A stretch of 19,945 nt of DNA from CAJQQK01 sp051010015 (GCA_051010015.1 JBPCVZ010000415.1:1-19945); one strand, 5' to 3'. Counted from the stretch's first letter, positions 7,692-15,720 are shown. The notes: generated from the sequence alone by a model not told the origin. Numbers and translations are program-made.

Positions 7692-8505
7692 TCTGGCCTC
7701 GCTTCTTGAACCAGTTGAGAGCGACCGGAATCAGCGCCACGACACCGAGGGCTGCGAGCCCGGCCAGCAACTCGAAGGTCACCAAAGCCGTGTAGTCGAT
7801 CGTATAGACACAGTTTTCCTCGCCCTTAGCGGCGATGCAGGCGGCGTAGACCTTGTTCTGCGCCTCGACGACACTGCCCAGGCCGGCGCCCAGAACCGTA
7901 AAGGCGGCCGTACCCGGTATGATGCCGACCAAGGTTCCGATCACATACGTTCGCAAGGGAACGCCGAGCAGCGCCGGTGCGAGATTGACGGCGAAGAACG
8001 GGAACGCGGGAACCAGCCGCAAGAACAGCAGGTAACTCAGCGCATTTTCCTGGAACCCGTCGCGTAATTTGCCAAGCCACGGCCCGGCCTTCGCAGCCAG
8101 CGCCTCGCCGAACGACGATTTGGCGACGAGAAAGATGATCGTTGCGCCAATTGTCGCCGCGACCACGGTCGCTGGCGTGCCAATCTGCCAGCCGAACAGC
8201 AGGCCGCCGGCGAGCGTCATCGCCGCGCCACCCGGCAGCGACAGCGCGACCACGGCGATATAAAGACCGACGTAGATGAGCAGGGCGCCCAGCAAATTGC
8301 CAGCGATAAACGTTTGCAGCGCGTCATAGTTACGCCCTACCGTCTCGATGGTGAGATATTTGTGCCAGCCCATCGCGAAAACCAGCACCATGAGGCCGCC
8401 GATGGCCAGCAACGGCAACCAGCGTGTCAAACTGCTGCCCTGAGCGCCGTCCGATGTGGCGACCGCGGTGCTATCCCCGGACGGCGCGTTCTCATCACTT
8501 TGCAT
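7678..8505 (-). CDS. TVP38/TMEM64 family (VTT domain) inner-membrane protein
   Basis: 275 aa with a polar N-terminal tail of about 28 residues and some six hydrophobic segments (about 29-46, 70-90, 92-106, 110-128, 155-178, 187-212, 240-266). The VTT core is clear: SLPGGAAMTLAGGLLFG (89-105) and FLRLVPAFPFFAVNLAPALL (161-180), the F.R..P.FP...N signature of TVP38/TMEM64. A loop with two cysteines (Cys223, Cys232) lies between the last helices, probably on one face of the membrane. GGAG stands 8 nt upstream of the ATG. It overlaps the DUF547 gene by 11 nt and the flavoprotein gene by 14 nt. The family is linked to lipid scrambling and membrane homeostasis; the tie to a flavin reductase suggests an envelope redox role (inference). 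Confidence 0.9.
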   Translation of the reverse strand: MQSDENAPSGDSTAVATSDGAQGSSLTRWLPLLAIGGLMVLVFAMGWHKYLTIETVGRNYDALQTFIAGNLLGALLIYVGLYIAVVALSLPGGAAMTLAGGLLFGWQIGTPATVVAATIGATIIFLVAKSSFGEALAAKAGPWLGKLRDGFQENALSYLLFLRLVPAFPFFAVNLAPALLGVPLRTYVIGTLVGIIPGTAAFTVLGAGLGSVVEAQNKVYAACIAAKGEENCVYTIDYTALVTFELLAGLAALGVVALIPVALNWFKKRGQNAAA

Positions 8506-9361
8506 CGTTCAGGCTCCAATCGTAGGCATAGTCGTCGATACTAATGGCTTTGGCGAGTTTTTTGGCAAGCGCCGGTTTGGCGTACTTGGTGGCATGTTTG
8601 AGGGCACCGCGCGCGCTGCCGCCGAAGTCTGCGACGAACCAGCTGTAGATCGACGAGGCTTTGACCTGTTTGGCTTTTATCTGAAAGCCGCGTGGACTGT
8701 TAACGTATGCGCGGGCACCTGCGTCGAGCATTTTTTCAAGATTTGCCCCGGTAAATGCCGATGTCTGAAGGTTGGGGCAGCCGACCGACGCGCAATTGAC
8801 CGCATAGTGCACCCGCGGGTCCTTGAAGACCGGCCGCATAATGCCGTGTTCGATATCGTCGAGACTGAGTTTCTGCCCCTCGACCTGCATGATCTTGGCC
8901 TTCCACGGTCCCCCCTTCCCGACCGATTTCTTGAGCAGGTCAAACAGACCCCCGCCGATCGAGATTTCGCGGATCGATTTCACGGGGTAGGCGGCAAGGA
9001 CGACGTCGATCGTCTTGGCATTGTAGAGATTGGTCCAATAAGCGAATTGCTCAGGCCGCGACAACGTCGTTGGACGGATTCCCTCGAGCGCCTTGATATA
9101 CCCTTTCAGAGCACCGTGGCCCTTGGCCTTGAACGCGCCATAGCGCACGCGGTTCAAGCCATCGCTGCCGACCACGACATACGTCTTGAGCAGCTTGTCC
9201 CAGGCGCTGTGGTCGACGACCTTTTTTGCACCTGCTGCATGGCGCGAGAACTTGTCGGTTGCATCTGCCGCGGCCGGCAGCGTCATTGTTGCCATTAATG
9301 TGCCGGTCAGGACAGCAACGGCCGAATTCCGTATCAGGTTGTGCTCGTTGATCATGATCAT
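8495..9361 (-). CDS. Exported DUF547 domain protein
   Basis: 288 aa with an N-terminal signal peptide (hydrophobic AVAVLTGTLMATMTLPAAA, likely cleavage after AAA near residue 32), then a single DUF547 domain. Family landmarks are FAYWTNLYNA (106-115), LDDIEHGIMRPVF (168-180, a typical DIEH motif) and VHYAVNCASVGCPNL (184-198) with conserved Cys190 and Cys195. DUF547 proteins have unknown biochemical activity; the conserved Cys/His/Glu pattern hints at a catalytic or metal-binding site in the periplasm. The ATG at 9361 is 4 nt from GAGGAG and the ATG two codons later is at a better 10 nt, so either may be used. First gene of the DUF547-VTT-flavoprotein-kinase run. Confidence 0.88.
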   Translation of the reverse strand: MIMINEHNLIRNSAVAVLTGTLMATMTLPAAADATDKFSRHAAGAKKVVDHSAWDKLLKTYVVVGSDGLNRVRYGAFKAKGHGALKGYIKALEGIRPTTLSRPEQFAYWTNLYNAKTIDVVLAAYPVKSIREISIGGGLFDLLKKSVGKGGPWKAKIMQVEGQKLSLDDIEHGIMRPVFKDPRVHYAVNCASVGCPNLQTSAFTGANLEKMLDAGARAYVNSPRGFQIKAKQVKASSIYSWFVADFGGSARGALKHATKYAKPALAKKLAKAISIDDYAYDWSLNDAK

Positions 9362-9535
9362 CGATCTCCTCGTTGTAGCACCTCCCGAAGTCTAACCGGG
9401 CCCGTTTGGTCATGTAGGGGCAGCACAGGGCGTATTGGAACCACTTCTCAAGGACACGTGAAGCTGCGTGGTTGATCGTGATGCCATGTCATGGGCCAGA
9501 ACGCCTGGCCGACACGGAACGCCCCCGCCAAATGA

Positions 9536-9564
9536 TTGACTTGACCATGGCGGCGCCATATAAG
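9536..9564 (+). promoter_or_regulatory. Probable sigma-70 promoter of rpmH
   Basis: TTGACT (9536-9541), a 17-nt spacer, then TATAAG (9559-9564) form a near-consensus housekeeping promoter about 90 nt upstream of the rpmH start codon. A second overlapping TTGACC at 9541 would give too short a spacer. This is the best promoter seen in the window and suits a ribosomal protein gene. Confidence 0.7.
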
Positions 9565-9652
9565 GCGGTTCTTCCATTTTCAACTGTGCGCGAGATATCC
9601 GTGTTTTTGGCGGACTGGACGCGGCAGTCGTTCATTATCCGGAGTTTTGACC

Positions 9653-9787
9653 GTGAAACGGACCTATCAACCCAGCAAGCTGGTGCGCAAACGGCGCCAC
9701 GGCTTTCGCAAAAGACGCGCAACCGTTGGTGGCAACCGCATTCTGGCACGCCGCCGCGCGAAAGGCCGCAAGAAGCTCGCCGCCTAG
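9653..9787 (+). CDS. rpmH: 50S ribosomal protein L34
   Basis: A 44-residue, extremely basic protein beginning (M)KRTYQPSKLVRKRRHGF and continuing with RKRRATVGGNRILARRRAKG, which is the L34 signature. L34 is a small part of the large ribosomal subunit bound to 23S rRNA. Length equals the usual 44 aa. Translation starts at GTG 9653 with GGAG 8 nt upstream. It is followed by rnpA in the conserved rpmH-rnpA pair, with a hairpin in the 110-nt spacer. The residues after HGF are RKRRATVGG where most relatives have R.RMATVGG, a small variation. Confidence 0.97.
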   Translation: MKRTYQPSKLVRKRRHGFRKRRATVGGNRILARRRAKGRKKLAA

Positions 9788-9829
9788 GGCGCCGCACGAT
9801 GTGAACGTCGGCCCGACCGACGACACACA

Positions 9830-9857
9830 GGCCCGGGATCCTCGCGATCCGCGGGCC
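9830..9857 (+). terminator. Hairpin between rpmH and rnpA (possible attenuator or processing site)
   Basis: GGCCCGGGATC and GATCCGCGGGCC can pair into an 11-bp stem with one bulged base around a 5-nt loop (CTCGC), followed by the moderately T-rich GTTTGCGTTT. It lies 42 nt behind the rpmH stop. Partial termination here would lower rnpA relative to rpmH, as the cell needs far more L34 than RNase P protein; RNA processing is an alternative. Confidence 0.45.
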
Positions 9858-9897
9858 GTTTGCGTTTCGGGTCACGGTGCGCGGAGGCTTTGCCGGC

Positions 9898-10383
9898 ATG
9901 AAGCTTGAGACGCTCCCCAAACGCCGCGATTTTCTGCGTGTACGCGGTGGCGGCAGGTGGGCGACGCACGCCTTCGTCATGGAGGCCAAGCAACGCGCGC
10001 CGCGCCAAGCCGGGCCACCCAAGCCGGATCGCGAAGTGCCGGAACATGAGGGCGCGGAAGACGAGGTGGCCGCGGGCGGACCGCGCTTTGGGTTCACCGT
10101 CACCAAACGACTTGGCAACGCCGTCAGGCGCAACCGAATCCGCCGACGCCTCAAAGCAGCCACGCAGGCGGTTGCAGAAGAGGCTGCCAAGGACCATTTC
10201 GACTACGTCATCATTGCGCGGGCCCCTGCGCATGATATGACGTTCGCCGAGCTCACCGAACTGGTCGCCAAGGCGTTCGAGCGGGTGCATCGACCGGCCC
10301 GCAAGGCCGGCAACCGGCGCGACAAGCGCTCCGGCAAAGACAGCAGCGATCGGAATCCGGAGCACAAACAGCGGATGAAGTGA
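9898..10383 (+). CDS. rnpA: Ribonuclease P protein component
   Basis: 161 aa from ATG 9898, which has GGAGG 10 nt upstream; an in-frame GTG at 9877 would bury that site. RnpA binds the catalytic RNase P RNA and assists 5' processing of tRNA precursors. Family landmarks are LPKRRDFLRV (6-15), FGFTVTKRLGNAV (64-76) and the RNR motif RRNRIRRRLK (77-86), then FDYVIIAR (101-108). It is longer than the usual 115-125 aa because of a Pro/Glu-rich insert at about 34-61, between the first strands as in many Rhizobiales, and a basic tail from about 132 to the end. Gene order rpmH-rnpA-yidC supports the call. Confidence 0.95.
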   Translation: MKLETLPKRRDFLRVRGGGRWATHAFVMEAKQRAPRQAGPPKPDREVPEHEGAEDEVAAGGPRFGFTVTKRLGNAVRRNRIRRRLKAATQAVAEEAAKDHFDYVIIARAPAHDMTFAELTELVAKAFERVHRPARKAGNRRDKRSGKDSSDRNPEHKQRMK

Positions 10384-10519
10384 AAATAAATCCAAGGCCG
10401 TGACTCGGTGACGCTTGGCGACACGGCGAAAATTCGGCAAACAGTGCCTCAATATCCCGATGTCCGCCATTTTTGGTTCGGTTTGCGCGTGCGGCAAACG
10501 ACACCCGACAGGAAACTCT

Positions 10520-12427
10520 ATGCAACCGCTCAACTCACAGAATGATCCTGGCGATCAGAAGAACATGCTGATGGCGATTCTTCTCTCCGTCTGTGTTCTG
10601 CTTGGATGGCAATACTTCTACGCTTCACCGAAAGTGCAGAAAGAACGCGAGCGGCTCGCCAACATCGAAGCGCAGAAGAAAAATGCGACGGGGCAGAAGC
10701 CAGGACAGCCGGTCGCAGGCGGCCAGGCACCCTCGGCGCCGGGAAGTGCGACACCGGGCGGTGCGGCGCCGAAGCTTGAGGGCAGTGCGCCGGTTGCAAC
10801 GTCGGTTTCACGCGAGGCGGCGCTGTCGCGCAGTACGCGGGCAAAGATCACGACGCCCGCCATTCGCGGAACAGTCAACCTCAAGGGCGGCCGGATCGAC
10901 GATATCCTGCTCGTCAAATATCACGAGACACCGGACAAGAGCAGCCCGAACATCGTCGTGTTTTCGCCAGCGAACGCACCCAAGCCGTATTTCGCGGAAC
11001 ATGGCTGGGTTGCCGGGCCCGGCACCAAGGTGAAGCTGCCCAACCGTGATACGATCTGGAAGGTCGCCGGCGGCACCGAATTGACGCCGACGTCGCCGCT
11101 CAGCCTGACCTGGGATAACGGCGAGGGGCTGACGTTCAAGCGGACGATCCGGGTCGATGAGAACTACCTGTTCACGATTTCCGACGAGGTCGAGAATAAG
11201 TCCGGGAATACCCTGACGCTGTTTCCTTATGCGCGCATTTTTCGTGGCGGTACGCCCAAGATCGAAGGCTTCTGGGTGCAGCACGAGGGCATGATCGGCT
11301 TCCTCGGTCAAAAGGAAGATCAAAAGCTCGAAAAGCTCAACTATTCCGATGCTTTGGAACCGGGCGGCAACAAGTCGTTCAAGGATGCGGTTGGCGGCTG
11401 GCTCGGGTTCACTGACAAATATTGGGCTGCGACACTGGTGCCGGACCAGAACACGCCGTTCACCGCCAACATGACATCGAAAGCGGCGACAGCGACGTCA
11501 AAAGAGCATTTTCAGGCCGACTATCTGCTGCCGGCGATCACACTCAATGCGGGCGCCAGCCACAAGGTCGACCAGCGCCTGTTCGTTGGCGCCAAGAAAG
11601 TCGACCTCATCAATCGCTACGAGACCGAGAACGGCATCTTCGAATTCAATTACGTAATCGACTGGGGCTGGTTCTATTTCATCACCAAGCCGCTCTACCA
11701 GATGCTGAACTGGCTGTACGGCATCCTCGGCAACTTCGGGTTGGCGATCCTCGGCGTCACCGTCGCGGTGAAAATCGCGTTCTTCTGGTTCGCCAACAAG
11801 TCCTACGAGTCGATGGCGAAGATGAAGAAGCTGCAGCCGGAGATGACGCGCATCCGAGATCGCTACAAAGACGACAAGATGCAGCAGCAAAAGGAGCTGA
11901 TGGACCTCTACAAGAAGGAAAAGATCAACCCGATGGCGGGCTGTCTGCCGGTGCTCATTCAGATTCCGGTGTTCTTCGCGCTCTACAAGGTGCTGTTCAT
12001 CTCGATCGACATGCGCCACGCACCGTTCTTCGGCTGGATCCAGGACCTCTCCGCCAAGGACCCGACGTCGCTGTTCAATCTGTTTGGCCTGCTGCCGTTC
12101 GTGGTTCCGGATTTCCTCACTGTCGGGGTCTGGCCGCTGCTGATGGGGATCACGATGTGGATCCAGATGCAGCTCAACCCGCAACAGCCCGACCCAGTGC
12201 AGCAGCAGGTGTTCAACTGGATGCCGGTGATGTTCACCTTCCTGCTCGCGTCGTTCCCGGCCGGCCTGGTGATTTACTGGGCCTGGAACAACATCCTGTC
12301 ATTGGTCCAGCAATGGTTCATCATGAAGCGGCAGGGCGTGGATATTCCGCTCATGGAGAACCTCCGGCGCAATTTCGGTGCGATCGGAAAATTCTTCGGC
12401 GACCTGACTAGCCGGTCAAAGAGCTAA
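10520..12427 (+). CDS. yidC: Membrane protein insertase YidC (Oxa1 family)
   Basis: 635 aa from ATG 10520, preceded by AGGAAA. The open frame reaches back to 10415 but those 35 residues look non-coding, and the ATG at 10520 gives the normal N terminus: a short polar lead, then TM1 (about 16-34). A Pro/Ala-rich linker (about 50-95) and the large periplasmic beta domain (about 100-370) follow. The C-terminal insertase domain has KPLYQMLNWLYGILGNFG, NKSYESMAKMKKLQPEM, NPMAGCLPVLIQIPVFFALY and FNWMPVMFTFLLASFPAGLV. The conserved positively charged residue of the groove is Lys418 (Arg in E. coli). The next residues read FFWFANKSY where relatives mostly have FFPLANKSY. YidC inserts and folds inner-membrane proteins with or without Sec. 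yidD is missing between rnpA and this gene. Confidence 0.97.
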   Translation: MQPLNSQNDPGDQKNMLMAILLSVCVLLGWQYFYASPKVQKERERLANIEAQKKNATGQKPGQPVAGGQAPSAPGSATPGGAAPKLEGSAPVATSVSREAALSRSTRAKITTPAIRGTVNLKGGRIDDILLVKYHETPDKSSPNIVVFSPANAPKPYFAEHGWVAGPGTKVKLPNRDTIWKVAGGTELTPTSPLSLTWDNGEGLTFKRTIRVDENYLFTISDEVENKSGNTLTLFPYARIFRGGTPKIEGFWVQHEGMIGFLGQKEDQKLEKLNYSDALEPGGNKSFKDAVGGWLGFTDKYWAATLVPDQNTPFTANMTSKAATATSKEHFQADYLLPAITLNAGASHKVDQRLFVGAKKVDLINRYETENGIFEFNYVIDWGWFYFITKPLYQMLNWLYGILGNFGLAILGVTVAVKIAFFWFANKSYESMAKMKKLQPEMTRIRDRYKDDKMQQQKELMDLYKKEKINPMAGCLPVLIQIPVFFALYKVLFISIDMRHAPFFGWIQDLSAKDPTSLFNLFGLLPFVVPDFLTVGVWPLLMGITMWIQMQLNPQQPDPVQQQVFNWMPVMFTFLLASFPAGLVIYWAWNNILSLVQQWFIMKRQGVDIPLMENLRRNFGAIGKFFGDLTSRSKS

Positions 12428-12432
12428 GTGCC

Positions 12433-13068
12433 GTGTCCGCGTTCAGCGCCGAGGAACTGGCCCATGCGAGATGGTTGTTCGCGCAGCCCTGGATTTTCGT
12501 GCGAGGCGTGCCGACACTGGAGTTCCTGCCGGAATCGGACCGCGCCGAGATCGCCTTCGCCGGGCGCTCGAACGTCGGCAAGTCAAGCCTGATCAACGGG
12601 CTCGTCAACCAGCACGGCCTGGCGCGGACATCGAACACGCCGGGGCGCACCCAGGAGCTCAATTTCTTCACTGCCGAAGCGGCGCCGTTCTATATCGTCG
12701 ACTTGCCCGGCTATGGCTATGCCAAGGCACCAAAGGACAAGGTCGATGCGTGGGGCGAAGTGTTGCGGGACTATCTACGCGGACGCGTAACCCTCAGGCG
12801 TGTCTTCGTGCTGATCGACTCGCGCCACGGCATTAAGCCGGTCGACCATGACATCATGGAACTACTCGACGAGGCCGCGGTCCCCTATCAGGCAGTGCTG
12901 ACCAAGATCGACAAGATCAAACCACCCGGCGTGCCGAAGGTAATCGAAGCCTGCGAGGCGGAACTGAAATCGCATGCCGCGGCGTTCCCCGTCGCCCTCG
13001 CGACGTCGACCGCAAAGTCGATCGGTCTCGAAGAACTGCGCGCTGCGGTCGTCGGCGCCGCAAATTAG
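12433..13068 (+). CDS. yihA: Ribosome biogenesis GTP-binding protein YihA/YsxC/EngB
   Basis: 211-aa small GTPase of the EngB family, required for assembly of the 50S ribosomal subunit. All G motifs are visible: G1 GRSNVGKS (44-51), the switch I region SNTPGRTQ (67-74), G3 DLPGYGYAK (90-98), G4 TKID (157-160) and G5-like TST (191-193). Start at GTG 12433, 5 nt after the yidC stop, so probably translated from the same mRNA. It ends 9 nt from the stop codon of the convergent Clp-N gene. In related genomes argB usually follows on the same strand; here a reverse-strand gene intervenes. Confidence 0.96.
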   Translation: MSAFSAEELAHARWLFAQPWIFVRGVPTLEFLPESDRAEIAFAGRSNVGKSSLINGLVNQHGLARTSNTPGRTQELNFFTAEAAPFYIVDLPGYGYAKAPKDKVDAWGEVLRDYLRGRVTLRRVFVLIDSRHGIKPVDHDIMELLDEAAVPYQAVLTKIDKIKPPGVPKVIEACEAELKSHAAAFPVALATSTAKSIGLEELRAAVVGAAN

Positions 13069-13077
13069 CTCGGCGGG

Positions 13078-15414
13078 TTACCGTTGCGCCAGGAGTGAGC
13101 TGCCGATGCCAAACAGGCCGTCGGCGAAATAGCCAAGCACCAGTCCGGTGACGACCAGGGCGGCGCCAATCGCGAAGCGAGAGGCCAAGCGACCGTAATT
13201 GGGCGCCACACGGACCGAGACGAGTTGCTCTGGCAGCGCGCGCGCCGCTGCAAGGCCATCGCGCCCGACAATGCGCGTCGCAACGCTGAGTTGCACCGGC
13301 AAGCGGCCACGTTCCAACGGCGTCACGATCCAGCGCCAGCTGACGATATCGTCACTCAGCGGCCCCATATAGCCCTCCGACCATTGCGTCTCCGGCGATG
13401 CGGTTTCGATCGTAAAGCCGCCTTCCGGTGCCCTGAGGCGCATCGTCATCGCCTTGGTGATGATCTGTTCGTCGCGCGCACGGGGGTCGGCATTGCCACC
13501 ACTCCAGGCTTCAAGGCGCGCGCGTGGTGCGCGAATTTCGACAGTTTGTGCGACACCGACGGACATTCTCGTCGGGATATCGCCAACCAAAAGCTCCGGC
13601 TCGATCGGGCTGACGTCGGGCGCGGGCTGCCCAGGGTGCATCTCCGCAGGCGTTGGCTGCGGCGGCGCATAAGCGGTCGGCGGCGGTGCCGGTTGAACGT
13701 AATGCGGCGGCGCAGTCGGACCATTAGCCTGATCGGCGGCAGACCGGGCTGGTGGCTGGCTGTAGACCGGACGCTGTTGCGGCGGTGGGTCGCCCTCGAG
13801 TTGCCGCGTCGGCATCTGCGGAGGGTCCGGCCGCGCCGGTGGTGGATTGGTTGGCTGAACCGGCGCGCGCGTTGGCCTCGACGCCGGGCCGGGCGGAGGC
13901 GGCGACGCGACGGCTGGCGGCGTGACGATGGGCGGCGGCGGCGCGGCCGGTTGCGCACGCGTCAGCGACGACAGCGAATCCGAGGGCCGGTTGGCAGTCG
14001 GCTCTGCCACAGCGGCAGACACGGGCGACATCGGCTGCTGGGCGCCTGCCTCTCGCTGAGGCGTTGGCGGTAGCGGCGTGACGCGGGCCGGTCTCGGCAA
14101 GGGATCGAACGATGGTGGCGGCGCGAGGGTTGGTGGCGGAGACAAGGTCGGCTTGCCTGGTTGCGCCGGCTGACTCTCGGCCGATGTCGGGGGCCTGGGC
14201 GGTGTCGGACTCTTGGGCGGATTCCCCGCGTCTCGTTGCGCAGGTGGTGGCTCAGCAGGACGAGCCGGCGCCGGCGGTTGCTCTGGTGTCGCGGCCGGCG
14301 AGCGCGGCGCGTCGGTGACAGATTGATACGGTGCCGCCCAGTCCGATGGCGCCGGTTGCGGCCGGATTGGCGGCGGCGTTGGCATCTTTGGTGGCCCGCC
14401 ACCGGTTACTGCCTCGTTCGCCACTTTCGGCGACGCCGTTGCTGCCGGTGGAGCGGCCCCGGGCGGTACTGCTTGCGGCATCTTCGGCGGCGCTGGAGGG
14501 GGTTGCGTCACGGCTTCGGCGGACTTCGGCTGATCGCGATAAGCGGGCGGGGCAGCCGGCGCGGCGTTGTTGGATGGTTGTTGCACCGGTGGTGGCTGCG
14601 TGTCCGGCTTTCGAGACGACGGCGTCGTCGCCAGGTCCGGCTCGGCCGTACGGGTTGCGATGGTGCCCCGGGCCGCCGCAATCCGCTCACGCGCGCTGGC
14701 AATGATCTCATGGGCGGCCTGCATGTTCTGGATACGGGCCGCACCGGCATTGGTTGCCGCCGCCGTCGACGCCGCCAATGCTGAACCGGGCATCGGCCCG
14801 CCCGCGGCCGGGTTCGACGCGTCGTCAACCGGTGTCGTGGGCTGGGCCGGCGACGGCCGCGGCGATTGTACCGGTGACTGATCGGACGGTTGGGCTGGAT
14901 TGGATTGCGGTGGAGGTGCCTGAAGCGGCGCCGGACTTGCTGCCGGCTTCGAGTTGGCCTGCTTCAGGGCAGCGATTGCATTTTCGAAGGTGAGCCCGTG
15001 GTTGCGCAAGATCTGGGCGGAGGGCGAACGGCCGTCGCCAACGATCGCTGCCAGCACAAGCGCGCTGCTGACCGCCCGCCGCTTGCTCTTTTGCGCGGCG
15101 GCGCCGGCCGACTGGATGATGTGCTGAACGTCACCGCCCAATTCCGGCTGTCGCTGCTGGCCACCATCGACGCGATCCTCGAGGCGCCCGAGATAACCGG
15201 AAACATCCGTCATAAGTGCCGGTACGTTGACGGCGCTCGATTCAAGGATGACCGCTGCCTCGCGATCGTCCGCGAGTGCCAACAGCAGGTGCTCGAGCGT
15301 CACCTGGCGATGCGATTGCTCGAACGCATATGTGATCGCACGCTGCAAAGAGCCGCGCAAATTATGCGACATCTCTGTGCGATCCAGCATATTCGCGCCT
15401 TCGAACTCAGACAT
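13078..15414 (-). CDS. Clp N-domain protein with proline-rich linker and C-terminal membrane anchor
   Basis: About 778 aa. Residues about 15-78 and 88-152 resemble the two alpha-helical repeats of the ClpA/ClpB N-domain: LRGSLQRAITYAFEQSHRQV then TLEHLLLALADDREAAVIL, and DVQHIIQSAGAAAQKSKRRA then VSSALVLAAIVGDGRSPSA. No Walker motif or AAA+ module follows. Residues about 155-595 are proline- and alanine-rich, with many PP and PAP runs, so disordered or extended. A globular segment (about 600-745, with PTRMSVGVAQTVEIRAP and DDIVSWRWIVTPLERGRLP) looks beta-rich. One hydrophobic helix near the C terminus (AIGAALVVTGLVLGYFADGL) would leave the bulk in the cytoplasm as a tail-anchored protein. Start ATG 15414 has GGAG 6 nt upstream; GTG 15444 and ATG 15390 are alternatives. 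Function unknown; it may be a substrate-binding or adaptor protein. Confidence 0.8.
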   Translation of the reverse strand: MSEFEGANMLDRTEMSHNLRGSLQRAITYAFEQSHRQVTLEHLLLALADDREAAVILESSAVNVPALMTDVSGYLGRLEDRVDGGQQRQPELGGDVQHIIQSAGAAAQKSKRRAVSSALVLAAIVGDGRSPSAQILRNHGLTFENAIAALKQANSKPAASPAPLQAPPPQSNPAQPSDQSPVQSPRPSPAQPTTPVDDASNPAAGGPMPGSALAASTAAATNAGAARIQNMQAAHEIIASARERIAAARGTIATRTAEPDLATTPSSRKPDTQPPPVQQPSNNAAPAAPPAYRDQPKSAEAVTQPPPAPPKMPQAVPPGAAPPAATASPKVANEAVTGGGPPKMPTPPPIRPQPAPSDWAAPYQSVTDAPRSPAATPEQPPAPARPAEPPPAQRDAGNPPKSPTPPRPPTSAESQPAQPGKPTLSPPPTLAPPPSFDPLPRPARVTPLPPTPQREAGAQQPMSPVSAAVAEPTANRPSDSLSSLTRAQPAAPPPPIVTPPAVASPPPPGPASRPTRAPVQPTNPPPARPDPPQMPTRQLEGDPPPQQRPVYSQPPARSAADQANGPTAPPHYVQPAPPPTAYAPPQPTPAEMHPGQPAPDVSPIEPELLVGDIPTRMSVGVAQTVEIRAPRARLEAWSGGNADPRARDEQIITKAMTMRLRAPEGGFTIETASPETQWSEGYMGPLSDDIVSWRWIVTPLERGRLPVQLSVATRIVGRDGLAAARALPEQLVSVRVAPNYGRLASRFAIGAALVVTGLVLGYFADGLFGIGSSLLAQR

Positions 15415-15720
15415 CTCCTGCTCCGCCACCCGCGTCGGGTTCACGAACTGTCCCTATGCCACCGATAGCATGATTTGCCCCTCCGCCACACGCGATCCCA
15501 AAACCAGCGCGTTGCAGTGAAAGACCGCCATCGGCTCGCAGAAATACGATGCGTCGCACTCTAATTATGCATCCTGTGCAGATTTGCATCCGGCGCTGCT
15601 ATGATCGGGTAAAAGAAACTAAACGAGGCAAACGGCGAATTCAGGGCGAAATTCCGTTGCGAACCATGCCCAGGCACGATAACTGCCGTTCACAGCACCA
15701 CGAAAAGGATATCGGGCAGA
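15415..15720. other. Divergent intergenic region upstream of argB
   Basis: 306 nt between the Clp-N protein gene and argB, with no gene seen. It contains a plausible argB promoter near 15597-15605, two copies of TGCATCC at 15568-15574 and 15585-15591 (17 nt apart) just upstream of it, and an AT-richer leader (15600-15660). The repeat could be a regulator site, but seven bases are too few to be confident. Confidence 0.4.
15597..15605 (+). promoter_or_regulatory. Possible extended -10 promoter element for argB
   Basis: TGC followed by TATGAT matches an extended -10 element (TGnTATAAT). No good -35 hexamer is found 16-18 nt upstream, which is acceptable for extended -10 promoters. The distance to the argB ATG (about 115 nt) implies a leader of roughly 105 nt. 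Weak evidence. Confidence 0.35.

Noticed and set aside
9362..9652. Replication origin near rpmH
   Set aside because: In some bacteria rpmH borders dnaA and oriC, but only one poor DnaA-box-like sequence (TTATCCGGA near 9635) is present and there is no dnaA.
13225..14828. Several long Arg-rich open frames on both strands inside the Clp-N gene region
   Set aside because: They are other-frame readings of the GC-rich proline linker; they consist of Arg/Ser/Gly runs with no domains and no ribosome binding sites.
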